From Bacteroidaceae bacterium (GTDB taxonomy: Bacteria; Bacteroidota; Bacteroidia; Bacteroidales; Muribaculaceae): a DNA stretch of 64,000 nt. The stretch is taken from NCBI GenBank assembly GCA_021768245.1, contig JAETNO010000019.1, forward strand, positions 1-64,000. Direction: 5' to 3'. The notes beneath the pieces were generated by a model. It did not search any database, was not told the origin of the DNA, and saw only the letters and a list, made by a program, of their open reading frames with translations. Position 1 is the stretch's first letter. Each line of letters starts with the position of its first letter. Shown in pieces: positions 25,372-34,423 of this stretch. The position numbers were made by a program, and so were the translations under genes.

Positions 25372-26628
25372 CTACTTGGATATATTTGGAAGGTGGGCGT
25401 TGAACCACTGTATGTTGCGGTCGAGGGCGTTTTTTATTTTTTCGGCGCGCCATGCGGCACTCTGCGACGGGTCGCCGTCCCACCTTGCATCGTCGTTTCT
25501 CCAGGCCTCGCCGAGCGGGGGCACAGTGGCGTCTATATAGCTGAATATTTCAGAAATCCTGTCAGGATAAAGCTCGCGCCAGGCCGATTCAACTGCCTTG
25601 CAGAAGCTTTCATATCTTATTAGCTCGCCAATCCAGTGTGGAGTGAAACCATAGTGAACTTTCATGCGGAAGGTATAGTCGGTCTTTACGCGGTCATAGC
25701 ATGTGAGGTCCCAGACCGGACCGGCAATCCATTTAGCGTTATCGGCCAAATCCTTATGGAGATAGAAGCTGCCATGAAATCCGTCGGGGTTGTCCATCAC
25801 TTCCTGCAGGATGAAAAAACGCGCCATGCTCTCCACATCGATATATTTTTCCCACTCCGCCGAAGTTTTGTCGGCTGAATAGATTGCGGCGTTTATTGCC
25901 TTGAATTCGTCGGTGAGCCACTTCAATTGCTCCCGTGAGAGGTCTTCGGGAGAATGATACCTCAGAGTGAGATTCCATTTGGAGTTTTCAGGAATGGTAA
26001 TCTGACAATCATCGCGGTAATTGTCCACTTCCACGAGCCATCCGCCCTTTATCAGTTCCGGATTCGTCTCTCCGTCGGGCTGCTCATAGATATTGACACG
26101 ATTCCCGTCGATACGGATGGTTTCGGTAAGGAAATATAGGCCGATATAGTCACCGTTGAGCACCACTTCCACCGGGCGGAAATCAGGAGTCCACGCCATG
26201 CCCATCAAGCGGCCAAGTTGCAGTCCGGCCACAGTGCTTTCCGTCGGCTTCAGGAGTGCCCAGTGTTTGTTTTTGGGCATACCCATCACAGACGTCTTTT
26301 TCCCGAGTTTTATTTTGTAAGGTTTCTTGACACCGTTCCACGAGGAGTGGCCACGCCCGCGTATCTGCATTGGCAAGGGTTCCGACCGGGAGCCGAGCGG
26401 TTCCACACCGTCTTTGCCCGAAGGGTCGAGCCAGTAGCCCGCGTCGACATATTCAGTCTTCGAAGTCACAGGCTGACGGTTTTCGGTCTCGATATAGAGC
26501 ACGGGGAGAGTGCCGGAGATGGCCGCCACACCGGTCTGCGGCGGCTCGTCGCCAACAGCGTTATCGCTGCACGACGTGATTGTCAGCACCCACATCAGCG
26601 AGAGTAAAACTATATTGATTCTGTACAT
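25372..26628 (-). CDS. CotH-family lipoprotein
   Basis: The 418-residue protein has a lipoprotein signal ending at Cys20 (TITSC). The CotH kinase-like body includes RGRGHSSW, KKPYKIKLGKK, LLKPTEST, NGDYIGLYFLTE and the late GPVWDLTCYD metal-binding motif. Spore-coat CotH is an atypical protein kinase; the Bacteroidetes members are anchored envelope proteins of unknown target, often near glycan loci. It is divergent from the GH31 gene and has its own promoter at 26696-26726. A link to the neighbouring PUL is possible but unproven. Confidence 0.8.
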   Translation of the reverse strand: MYRINIVLLSLMWVLTITSCSDNAVGDEPPQTGVAAISGTLPVLYIETENRQPVTSKTEYVDAGYWLDPSGKDGVEPLGSRSEPLPMQIRGRGHSSWNGVKKPYKIKLGKKTSVMGMPKNKHWALLKPTESTVAGLQLGRLMGMAWTPDFRPVEVVLNGDYIGLYFLTETIRIDGNRVNIYEQPDGETNPELIKGGWLVEVDNYRDDCQITIPENSKWNLTLRYHSPEDLSREQLKWLTDEFKAINAAIYSADKTSAEWEKYIDVESMARFFILQEVMDNPDGFHGSFYLHKDLADNAKWIAGPVWDLTCYDRVKTDYTFRMKVHYGFTPHWIGELIRYESFCKAVESAWRELYPDRISEIFSYIDATVPPLGEAWRNDDARWDGDPSQSAAWRAEKIKNALDRNIQWFNAHLPNISK

Positions 26629-26695
26629 ATTATTTAGAACTTATCAAAATTTTATAATAATTCAATTCAGGGCATAAACCACACTGTATAATCTA

Positions 26696-26726
26696 CAAAT
26701 TTAAAGAGGAATATCAAAGCGGCAAA
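26696..26726 (-). promoter_or_regulatory. Promoter of the CotH gene
   Basis: On the minus strand TTTG (26726-26723) and TAAATTTG (26703-26696) are spaced by 19 nt. The ATG is about 68 nt further. Confidence 0.65.
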
Positions 26727-26809
26727 ATTTCGGAAGGTTAAAAATGGATTCTAACATTTTTTGCGCTGTTATTTATCATTCACGTAGCATGCTGTAGACA
26801 TGGATTGCT

Positions 26810-26817
26810 TATCTTTG
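26810..26817 (+). promoter_or_regulatory. -7 box of GH31 gene
   Basis: TATCTTTG, 30 nt before ATG 26848. It lies after an in-frame ATG at 26800, which makes that upstream start unlikely. Confidence 0.55.
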
Positions 26818-26847
26818 TGGAAATATAACATCAATCACAGTACAACC

Positions 26848-29301
26848 ATGCGTATTATCACGTTTCCACTCCTACTCCTGCTCGCGGGATTCCTGCTCAA
26901 CGCGCAGACTTTCGAGAAAACTCCTGACGGAGTCAAGGCAAAGGCAGCCAATACCGACATCGAACTCCAGTTTTTCAACCCGTCGGCTGTCAGGGTCATA
27001 AAGTCGCCGTCGGGAAGCCTTTTTGAAAAATCAAGTCTCTCGGTCACCGCCACTCCCGAAGAGACAGCCTTGAACGCCAGGAAGAATGGCAACCGGCTGT
27101 CGGTATACAGCTCCGATTTATGCGTAACAATCGACCTTAAAACGGGGGCATTAAACTTCAAATCAAAAGATGGCAGAAAACTATTGCAGGAGGGTGCGGA
27201 AGCGCAGTTCATGCCATTCGACGATGCCGGTACCCCTTCCTACCGTGTCAAGCAGTCGTTTGTCCTCGACAAGGACGAAGCCATCTACGGCCTCGGCAAT
27301 CTTGAGAAAGGGAACCTGTCGATGCGCGGCGTCAGCCACAATCTAATTCCCGGCAACATCGAGGACGGAATCCCGGTGATGCAATCGGTGAAAGGCTACG
27401 GAATCATCTGGGACAACTACTCCCCTACCCAATTCAGCGACAGCCCGACGGCCACGGTATTTGAGTCGGAGGTTGGCGACTGCATAGACTATTATTTCCT
27501 CTATGGCGGAGGGACAATCGACGGGACCACCAAACAGATACGCGCCCTCACGGGCGACGTCCCCATGTTCCCTCTATGGACCTACGGTTTCTGGCAGAGC
27601 CGCGAACGCTACAAGTCACAAAAAGAAATTACGGAAGTCGTGAAACGCCACCGCCAACTTGGAGTGCCCCTTGACGGAATCATCCAGGACTGGCAATACT
27701 GGGGGAGCAACTATCTCTGGAACGCAATGGAATTCCTCTCGTCGGACTTCAAAGACCCACAAGGGATGATGGACAGCATACACGCGGACAACGCACACGC
27801 CATCATCTCAATATGGTCGTCGTTCGGCCCCCACACCAAGCAATTTCAGGAACTCGGGGAGAAGGGTCTGCTCTTCGACATCACCACATGGCCCATGTCG
27901 GGAATCGCCGACCTGTGGCCCGCACGCCTCGACTACCCATCGGGGGTGAAGGTCTACGACGCCTACAGCGCCGAGGCACGCGACATCTACTGGAAACATC
28001 TGCGCCGCCTCTACGACCTCGGGATGGACGGGTGGTGGATGGACTCGACCGAACCTGACCACTATGGCATCAAGGAGGAGGATATGACACGCAAGACCGC
28101 CCTCGGCTCATTCCGACGCGTGCGCGGTGCCTATCCGCTTATGACAGTGGGCGGAGTCCACGACCATCAGCGCGCCACCTCCGACCGTCAGCGTGTCTTC
28201 ATCCTCACCCGCTCCGGATGGACCGGACAGCAACGCTACGGATGCAACGTGTGGACAGGCGACGTCGCCTCCACATGGGAAATGCTGCGCAATCAGATTC
28301 CCGCCATGCTCAATTTCTCCATGACCGGCAACCCCAACGTCAATTCCGACCTCGGCGGATTCTTCTGCAGTGCCTACAACATTCCGGGCGTGGAAAACGG
28401 ACCGGCAAAAAATCCCCAGTTCAAGGAACTCTACGTGAGATGGCTACAGATGGGCACCTTCCTCCCGATGATGCGTTCACACGGGGCCGACGTGCGCCGT
28501 GAGATTTACGAATTCGGAGAGAAGGGCGAGCCTGTATACGACGCTATCGAGGACGCGATACGCCTGCGCTATTCCCTGCTTCCCTACATCTATTCTACCT
28601 CATGGGGGGTCACCTCACAGCGAGAGTCCATCATCAGACCCCTCGTGGCAGACTTCGCTTCCGACAAGGAGACATGGAACCGTGGCGACCAGTTCCTATT
28701 CGGCAAGTCACTTATGGCCGCCCCTGTCATTGAAGCCCGTTATACACCCGAACATATTTCGAATATCGACGAGAATTCGGGATGGGACCGCAAAGAGAGC
28801 GCCGACCCCTCAGCCGCTACGCTCGCGGTCGACTTCATGGCCCCACGGCAAAGCGAAGTGTTTTTCCCGAAAGGAAGCGCATGGTATGATTTCTTCAGCG
28901 GAGAAAAATATGAGGGTGGCAGGACTATCATGCGCGACACCGACATAAAGACCATACCGCTCTATGCGAAGGCCGGAAGTATCATCCCTCTCGGGCCGGA
29001 CGTGCAGTATGCCACTGAAAAGCCATGGGACAAGCTTGAGATAAGGGTCTACGGAGACTCCGACGGCGATTTTGTCCTCTATGAGGATGAATTCGACAAC
29101 TACAACTATGAAAAGGGCCTTTACACCATCATCCCCTTCCATTGGGACGATAAAAACCGCACGCTCACAATCGGCCGACGCGAAGGCTCCTATCCCGGGA
29201 TGATCGAGCAGCGCAATTTCAACATCGTGCTCACTGACGGCAAAGGGAGAACGGAGAAGAGCACCGGCTATAACGGAGAGATGCTGAAAATAAAATTTTA
29301 A
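26848..29301 (+). CDS. GH31 alpha-glycosidase, probably alpha-xylosidase
   Basis: The 817-residue protein has a signal peptide (MRIITFPLLLLLAGFLLNAQ), an N-terminal beta domain, a TIM barrel and C-terminal beta domains. WWMDSTEPD contains the catalytic nucleophile Asp399; DGIIQDWQYWG, GRYTYSG-like SRSGWTGQQRY in the substrate pocket, and the MRSHGADVR segment are further GH31 signposts. The WMD-x-x-EP form is common in alpha-xylosidases, which remove xylose from the non-reducing end of xyloglucan oligosaccharides. Specificity remains inference, supported by the GH5/SGBP neighbours. It is the only enzyme of the locus on the plus strand besides the regulator. Confidence 0.82.
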   Translation: MRIITFPLLLLLAGFLLNAQTFEKTPDGVKAKAANTDIELQFFNPSAVRVIKSPSGSLFEKSSLSVTATPEETALNARKNGNRLSVYSSDLCVTIDLKTGALNFKSKDGRKLLQEGAEAQFMPFDDAGTPSYRVKQSFVLDKDEAIYGLGNLEKGNLSMRGVSHNLIPGNIEDGIPVMQSVKGYGIIWDNYSPTQFSDSPTATVFESEVGDCIDYYFLYGGGTIDGTTKQIRALTGDVPMFPLWTYGFWQSRERYKSQKEITEVVKRHRQLGVPLDGIIQDWQYWGSNYLWNAMEFLSSDFKDPQGMMDSIHADNAHAIISIWSSFGPHTKQFQELGEKGLLFDITTWPMSGIADLWPARLDYPSGVKVYDAYSAEARDIYWKHLRRLYDLGMDGWWMDSTEPDHYGIKEEDMTRKTALGSFRRVRGAYPLMTVGGVHDHQRATSDRQRVFILTRSGWTGQQRYGCNVWTGDVASTWEMLRNQIPAMLNFSMTGNPNVNSDLGGFFCSAYNIPGVENGPAKNPQFKELYVRWLQMGTFLPMMRSHGADVRREIYEFGEKGEPVYDAIEDAIRLRYSLLPYIYSTSWGVTSQRESIIRPLVADFASDKETWNRGDQFLFGKSLMAAPVIEARYTPEHISNIDENSGWDRKESADPSAATLAVDFMAPRQSEVFFPKGSAWYDFFSGEKYEGGRTIMRDTDIKTIPLYAKAGSIIPLGPDVQYATEKPWDKLEIRVYGDSDGDFVLYEDEFDNYNYEKGLYTIIPFHWDDKNRTLTIGRREGSYPGMIEQRNFNIVLTDGKGRTEKSTGYNGEMLKIKF

Positions 29302-29335
29302 GAATAATGCTTAAGAATTTAAGTGACTAAATGAC

Positions 29336-29386
29336 TTTAAGAAACTTGTTTAAACTTTCTCATAAATTTTTATAGGTATCTTTCAA
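29336..29386. repeat. Palindromic repeat, copy C (degenerate)
   Basis: TTAAGAAACTTGTTTAAAC, TTTCTCATAAATTTTTATAG and TATCTTTCAAG follow the order of copy B with several changes. Confidence 0.45.
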
Positions 29387-29491
29387 GCTATTTGTGGTTT
29401 TGGAATGAGGAAGATTTACTCATAATGAAAATTTAAAATAATCACACGTACTGAGATATCTTTATCTATCCTTTTAAATATCCAGTAAAAA

Positions 29492-29526
29492 ATGCCCTGC
29501 CGCTCCATTCCGGAGAAGCAGGGCAT
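29492..29526 (-). terminator. Terminator hairpin facing the SusC operon
   Basis: ATGCCCTGC (29492-29500) pairs with GCAGGGCAT (29518-29526), with an inner CTCC/GGAG. On the minus strand it is followed by TTTTTTA. Confidence 0.7.
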
Positions 29527-29663
29527 CTCATTTGACCATATCATATTCATGTCATATGGTCCAATCAACTCCTAAAGCCATCTTAAATTAATGAAGGAAC
29601 TTAATAGATAAGGTTTAAAAACAGTCATAATAACAAAAACATATATACCTGAAAAACTAAATT

Positions 29664-29692
29664 AGAGGGCCGTACAACTCGCACGACCCTCT
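29664..29692 (-). terminator. Terminator just after the GH5 gene
   Basis: AGAGGG-CGT pairs with ACG-CCCTCT with one mismatch. The minus strand continues into AATTTAGTTTTT. Confidence 0.5.
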
Positions 29693-29717
29693 ACGAAATT
29701 AGGGTCAGTAAAAACTG

Positions 29718-31214
29718 TTATTGTGCCCCGCGTATGAATCCGTCGACATATAAGGGTGACATTTTCTCATATGTCGTTCTGTCAATCATGCCTCCCCAAT
29801 GGATAAGCACGATATCAGCCTTACCTTTTGGATAGCTTGTAAGGAATTCGCCGTACTTAGCTTTTTCCACGTCGGCAATCTTGTCATAGCAACCACATTC
29901 ACCGACAACGATGGGGATATTATTACTGTTAGAATATTCAATCAGCAAGTCAAGTTCCTCGGCGAGCTGCGACTCAAATTCAGCCGTCCATACCGGGAGA
30001 TGATCATCGTCAATCTCACCGTTGAGGTTGGTGAATTTCGACGGTGAATAGTTGTGGACCTCAAGAAGGAGGTGGCCTCCGATTTCATCTTCGGGAATCA
30101 CGAAGTTATCGAGGCGCGTTCTGCTGCCACCGGCTCCGTAGGTGTTGACAATGAGGTTGCGGTGAGCGTTGTTACCACCCGTCGAACGGACGGTGTTGAC
30201 AAACTTCTGCGCATAGATATTTATAGCCTCATAACCGCCAGCGACTGGTTCAAGCCATGAATCCTGGGCATCGAGCATTTCGTTGTAGCCTTCAAACAGG
30301 AGTTTTTCGCCGTATTTGTTGAAACGGTTTGCAATCTGAAGCCACAAAGACTCGAATTTAACCGAAATTTCATCGATATTGTCGAGGTCGGCACGCAACC
30401 ATCCGCTCTTATTCTTCGAATCTTTTCCGTCGTTAGCGCCGGTGTCGTGATGGACATTAAGGATGCAGTAGAGGCCGGCGTTGAGGGCGTAGTTGACCAC
30501 CTCCTCCACGCGTGCCATCCAAGGTTCCTTGACCTTCCAGTTCTCATCCATATGGAGCCACCAGGTGACAGGCACACGAACAACCCTGAAACCGTTGGCA
30601 TAGACGGCATTGAACCATTCCTGGGTTGCGAGCGGCTGTCCCCAGCAAGTCTCACAGGTCACGATGTCGTCCGGGTCAAACCATGTTCCGACGGCATCAA
30701 GAGTGTTGAAGAGGTTGCAACCCACGGTCATATTCTGACATGCTATGTATGCAGATTCCCATCCTGCCTCGTCGGCGGGTGCAAGCTGCTTCTGGGTTAC
30801 GGTCACAGTCTTCACCTCATTAGCCGCACGGAATGTCACAGTGCAGGAGCGAGTGGGATTCTTTCCGATAGCAGCGGCAGAAATCTTGATATAGCGGGGT
30901 TCATCCTCCCTGTCGGGGAGGTTCTTTATCGTCGGGTCACCCGAACGGTTGGAGAGTACGAGCCAGTCAGCACCCTCGCCGGAGACTGAAATGTTCCAGT
31001 AGGCATTTGTTTCGAGAGCCACAATCATGCTACCGCCATAGGTGCCGAAATCAAGGTCGGTCAAATCCTCACCGTCGCGGGTCACGGAGAGCGTCACCGG
31101 ACCGTCTGGCACAAACTTATCATCATCGTCGGAGCAAGACACCAGCCCGAGCGAGGGGAGGAGCAGGCTTATGACCAGCATAAGCCCGCTTATAGATTTA
31201 AAATTGAATTTCAT
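29718..31214 (-). CDS. GH5 endo-glucanase lipoprotein with BACON domain
   Basis: The 498-residue protein has a lipoprotein signal (GLVSC) followed by SDDDD, an acidic sequence typical of surface export in Bacteroidetes. A BACON beta-sandwich (about residues 40-145) precedes the GH5 barrel (from about 158). ETCWGQP and RVPVTWW are conserved GH5_4 features. Acid/base Glu312 is in EGYNEMLD, where NEP is more usual, and nucleophile Glu439 in VVGECG. BACON plus GH5_4 on the cell surface is the arrangement of the Bacteroides ovatus xyloglucanase. It would cut xyloglucan or a related beta-glucan outside the cell. Last gene of the SusC operon, 6 nt after the binding protein. Confidence 0.88.
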   Translation of the reverse strand: MKFNFKSISGLMLVISLLLPSLGLVSCSDDDDKFVPDGPVTLSVTRDGEDLTDLDFGTYGGSMIVALETNAYWNISVSGEGADWLVLSNRSGDPTIKNLPDREDEPRYIKISAAAIGKNPTRSCTVTFRAANEVKTVTVTQKQLAPADEAGWESAYIACQNMTVGCNLFNTLDAVGTWFDPDDIVTCETCWGQPLATQEWFNAVYANGFRVVRVPVTWWLHMDENWKVKEPWMARVEEVVNYALNAGLYCILNVHHDTGANDGKDSKNKSGWLRADLDNIDEISVKFESLWLQIANRFNKYGEKLLFEGYNEMLDAQDSWLEPVAGGYEAINIYAQKFVNTVRSTGGNNAHRNLIVNTYGAGGSRTRLDNFVIPEDEIGGHLLLEVHNYSPSKFTNLNGEIDDDHLPVWTAEFESQLAEELDLLIEYSNSNNIPIVVGECGCYDKIADVEKAKYGEFLTSYPKGKADIVLIHWGGMIDRTTYEKMSPLYVDGFIRGAQ

Positions 31215-31220
31215 AGTCGT

Positions 31221-32720
31221 TTACTGCTGTTTAACGTAAAAACGGAAGTTATCGTAAGCGATAATCACATTGTCGCCTGTAGTGTTGTAGGCAAGGAATA
31301 TCTTGAAGTTGTCTCCCCCAGGATCAGCGGTGCAGAGATCACCCCAGGTTGCGATATCGGGAGCCACTTCCGACATCGGAACCGCTACAGACATCCATTG
31401 TGCCGGCATCAATTCACCGGTCACACGGTCGGCTATAGGTATACCGGCTTTCTCCTTGCCTAATACCGTAATAGTCGAAGTCATGGTCTCGGCCACAGTG
31501 AACTGCTCCTGAATGTAGACCTCATAGCGAAGTTCGATGTCGCTAAGCGGAGTCGAGGCATCAATTCCGGTGGGAGCTACCTTTGAGTTAATCGTAAGAT
31601 TATGGTCCCACCAAGATGTAAAGCCTTCGAAATATATAAAATTGCCTGCGGATTCCGTTATCGGGCAAGTAGCCGGTATGGCTGTCCAGCCCCATACGGG
31701 ATTACCACCGAAATGCTGCGTACCCCAACCATAGGCCATCTGAGTGCCATGGCCGTCGAAGTCTTCATAGACACGGCTATAGTTATAGAACTGGAGTGTC
31801 TCACGTCCACCGAGAGTACCCACGGTAATCAGACCGTTGGAATTATCGGAAGGCAGCTGATTGGGCATGGTAAAGATGAGTTTATCCTGATTCTCGTTGG
31901 TTTCGACGCTGTTGACATCGATATCGATTTCACCACCGAGGTTGAGAACGGTAAGGTCGGTCAGATACTTGCCATAAATCACTACGCGCTGTCCGGGAAT
32001 AGGCATATCGGTAGATATGTCGGTAAGCACAGGTTTTTGCGGGGATTTCGAGAAGCCACAATAAGCGGTTGCGGCATAACATTCCACCACGAAGAGCCCC
32101 TTGTCTGGAATCTCGTTGGCGGGCATAGTCAAATCAATCTCCGTACGCGCGGAGTTAACCGTGAACTCGGTAATATCGAAAAGGGGCACAGTGTCGAGGT
32201 CAGCCACATAGATGCGCTCAATCTCATGCAGGGTGCTTCCAAGAAGAGTCACTTCCTGACCGGGCTTCATTTCGGCCACACCATTCTCATTGAGTTCAAG
32301 CTGAGCTTTATAGACATCTATAGCAGGATAGCCTGATATCACATGGAAATCATAGGTAGCGGTGCCATGGCTTGTCTCAATCCTAATTTCGAGAGGCACG
32401 CTCTCATCCTCGCCACGGGTCACCAACTCTGCCGGAATGGTCACGATGAGGTGGGTAGCGGTGTTGTAGTTACTGTTGAAATATACGTCCTGTCCATTGA
32501 TATAGACATGAATCGCATTGTTCAGGTTCTTACCCTGAATAAGTATCATCTGTCCCACCATGGCATCGGTGAAGGTCGAATCGGCAAGTTCGGGATCGGT
32601 AGATCGCACGCACTCAATCACGGGCTGACCGCCTCCGTTATCATCGTCGGAACATGACGCCAGCGAAAGAAGCGCGATATTGGCAAGCAAAGCTGCCAGC
32701 AATATATAAAGTCTGTTCAT
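31221..32720 (-). CDS. Surface glycan-binding protein with IPT/TIG domains
   Basis: The 499-residue lipoprotein (SLASC followed by SDDDNGG) has several IPT/TIG-like immunoglobulin domains, for example VGQMILIQGKNL, PGQEVTLLGSTL and PGQRVVIYGKYL. A C-terminal domain of about 190 residues carries WGWTAIPATCP and aromatic residues suited to glycan binding. This matches SGBP-B of xyloglucan loci, whose C-terminal domain binds the polymer. It should sit on the cell surface next to SusCD and GH5. It starts 11 nt after the susD stop. Confidence 0.8.
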   Translation of the reverse strand: MNRLYILLAALLANIALLSLASCSDDDNGGGQPVIECVRSTDPELADSTFTDAMVGQMILIQGKNLNNAIHVYINGQDVYFNSNYNTATHLIVTIPAELVTRGEDESVPLEIRIETSHGTATYDFHVISGYPAIDVYKAQLELNENGVAEMKPGQEVTLLGSTLHEIERIYVADLDTVPLFDITEFTVNSARTEIDLTMPANEIPDKGLFVVECYAATAYCGFSKSPQKPVLTDISTDMPIPGQRVVIYGKYLTDLTVLNLGGEIDIDVNSVETNENQDKLIFTMPNQLPSDNSNGLITVGTLGGRETLQFYNYSRVYEDFDGHGTQMAYGWGTQHFGGNPVWGWTAIPATCPITESAGNFIYFEGFTSWWDHNLTINSKVAPTGIDASTPLSDIELRYEVYIQEQFTVAETMTSTITVLGKEKAGIPIADRVTGELMPAQWMSVAVPMSEVAPDIATWGDLCTADPGGDNFKIFLAYNTTGDNVIIAYDNFRFYVKQQ

Positions 32721-32731
32721 GATACGGTGAA

Positions 32732-34393
32732 TTAGTCGTTAAAGTTATAATGTTCCGGTTCTTTCTTAAGCAGTGGATTCTGAATCACGTCAGTTTCAGG
32801 ATAAGGGAGGAATATATTGCCGGGCGTGATGTTTGCCTTGACCGATGGCTCGATAATAGGACCGAAAGGAGTCTCCTCATATGTTTTCCAGTCATCTCCC
32901 TTTGACACAAAGGTGATTTCCTGATTAGGGCCAATGGCGAGTTCATCCCAGGTGTAGCCACGGTACTGACCATTGAAGTAGGCAAGCATCTTTTCAGGCT
33001 GCCACTTATAGAGGTCAACAAGATAGTACCAGTTCTGATACTCCATAGAGAATTCCACACGGTGCTCACGGATGAGGTCGTCGAGAGTCACCTTGGAGGC
33101 CTCGTCGATACCGGCACGGCGACGCACAGCATTGAAATATTTGATATCCTCACCGGAGATTGATTCCTTGTTGCCGAGACAGGCCTCGGTATAAGTGAGA
33201 TAAATATCAGCGAGACGCACAATGTAGGTATTGAGCGGAGAGTTCATTTCTGATACATAGCCGTCATTATCATCGTCCGGACCGCCGACAACACCTTTTT
33301 TGATAATAGAAGTCTTGCCGTCATAGGTATAGCCACCGTCAGCAATACAGATATAGTCATAATGGACGCCCGGAGTCACGAAGGTTGCATCGCGACGGAT
33401 GGTTTCCCATTTATCCTTACCGTTGCTACCCGTATAGCGATACTGCATGAGCATATCAGCGCCGGGATTATAGGCACTCCATGCTGATATTCCACCAATC
33501 ATTTTGGCATCACCACAGAGGTCGGGAAGAAGGGTATTTTTAGCATACCAAGGTCCATCGGCGGAACAATACCACTGCATCTGGAGCAGGGATTCTATAT
33601 TATTATTGTGGCGATACTTGAAGAGGTCATGATAATTCTCCATGAGTTCAGCACCACTGTTCTCAATCACATCGAGACAGAATTCCTTACATTTATCGAG
33701 GTCAGCCTGGTCTCGCTCCACTTTGTCCCATCCCGAGCGGCTGAGATAGGTCCTGGCAAGCATGGCCTTGGCACTCCAGCAAGTAGCACGCCCTGGAGCC
33801 GACGGGGATTCCGGAAGCTTCTCAGCGGCATATTTAAGGTCGCGGATGATAAACTCAAAAACATCCTCCTCATAGTTGCGCGGACGCACGGGATTGGCGA
33901 CAATATCCTGGTTGTGGTCGAAAATAATAACCGGGCCCCAGATATGAAGCGCATAATAATAAGCGCAGGCTCTCATAAGACGCGCTTCTGCGATACCGAC
34001 TTCCTTGGCACGCTCGGTGACCTCGGGAAAACACTTTGTATTGATATTATCAATCACGGAATTCGCCATGGTAACCACCGAGAAAAGACCCTGCCATGCA
34101 AGAGCGAGGTTCTCTTCAAGAGCGTCGACAGTGAATAGGGTGAAGGTCGGATTATTATATGGAGAATAGACGTCATTGGCACGCAGACTGCCGAGCAGCA
34201 CTATCGAACGGGAGTGATAGTCGAACCATGCACGGTTGTAGAGCGGCGCGGTACCTGCGGCCAAGGCTGCATCGGAAGCATAGTAATTGTCCTCGGTATA
34301 TTCATTATCGGGAACCTTATTGAGGAAATCGTCCCCGCATGAGGTGGCACAGAGAAGCCCGGCCAATCCGATGATATATTTAGAAAATCTCAT
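32732..34393 (-). CDS. susD: SusD/RagB-family glycan-binding lipoprotein
   Basis: The 553-residue protein has a lipoprotein signal (LCATSC) followed by GDDFLNKVPDNEYTEDNYY, the classical SusD N-terminus, helical TPR-like repeats with AEARLMRACAYYYALHIWGP, and the C-terminal RRRAGIDEASKVTLDDLIREHRVEF segment. SusD forms a lid on SusC and delivers oligosaccharides to it. It lies 30 nt after susC in the same operon. The probable ligand is a xyloglucan-type oligosaccharide, inferred from neighbours. The gene symbol is used in the family sense. Confidence 0.93.
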   Translation of the reverse strand: MRFSKYIIGLAGLLCATSCGDDFLNKVPDNEYTEDNYYASDAALAAGTAPLYNRAWFDYHSRSIVLLGSLRANDVYSPYNNPTFTLFTVDALEENLALAWQGLFSVVTMANSVIDNINTKCFPEVTERAKEVGIAEARLMRACAYYYALHIWGPVIIFDHNQDIVANPVRPRNYEEDVFEFIIRDLKYAAEKLPESPSAPGRATCWSAKAMLARTYLSRSGWDKVERDQADLDKCKEFCLDVIENSGAELMENYHDLFKYRHNNNIESLLQMQWYCSADGPWYAKNTLLPDLCGDAKMIGGISAWSAYNPGADMLMQYRYTGSNGKDKWETIRRDATFVTPGVHYDYICIADGGYTYDGKTSIIKKGVVGGPDDDNDGYVSEMNSPLNTYIVRLADIYLTYTEACLGNKESISGEDIKYFNAVRRRAGIDEASKVTLDDLIREHRVEFSMEYQNWYYLVDLYKWQPEKMLAYFNGQYRGYTWDELAIGPNQEITFVSKGDDWKTYEETPFGPIIEPSVKANITPGNIFLPYPETDVIQNPLLKKEPEHYNFND

Positions 34394-34423
34394 TTTAAGA
34401 ATTCAATTGGTGTTAAACGAAGG

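Larger units (their letters stand above)
29302..29717. other. Intergenic region between GH31 and GH5
   Basis: No gene is seen in these 416 bp. They hold a degenerate palindromic repeat (29336-29386) and two hairpins that can terminate the converging transcripts (29492-29526 and 29664-29692). Confidence 0.7.

Noticed and set aside
26800..26847. Upstream start for GH31
   Set aside because: It lies before the -7 box at 26810 and puts 16 residues before a clear signal peptide.
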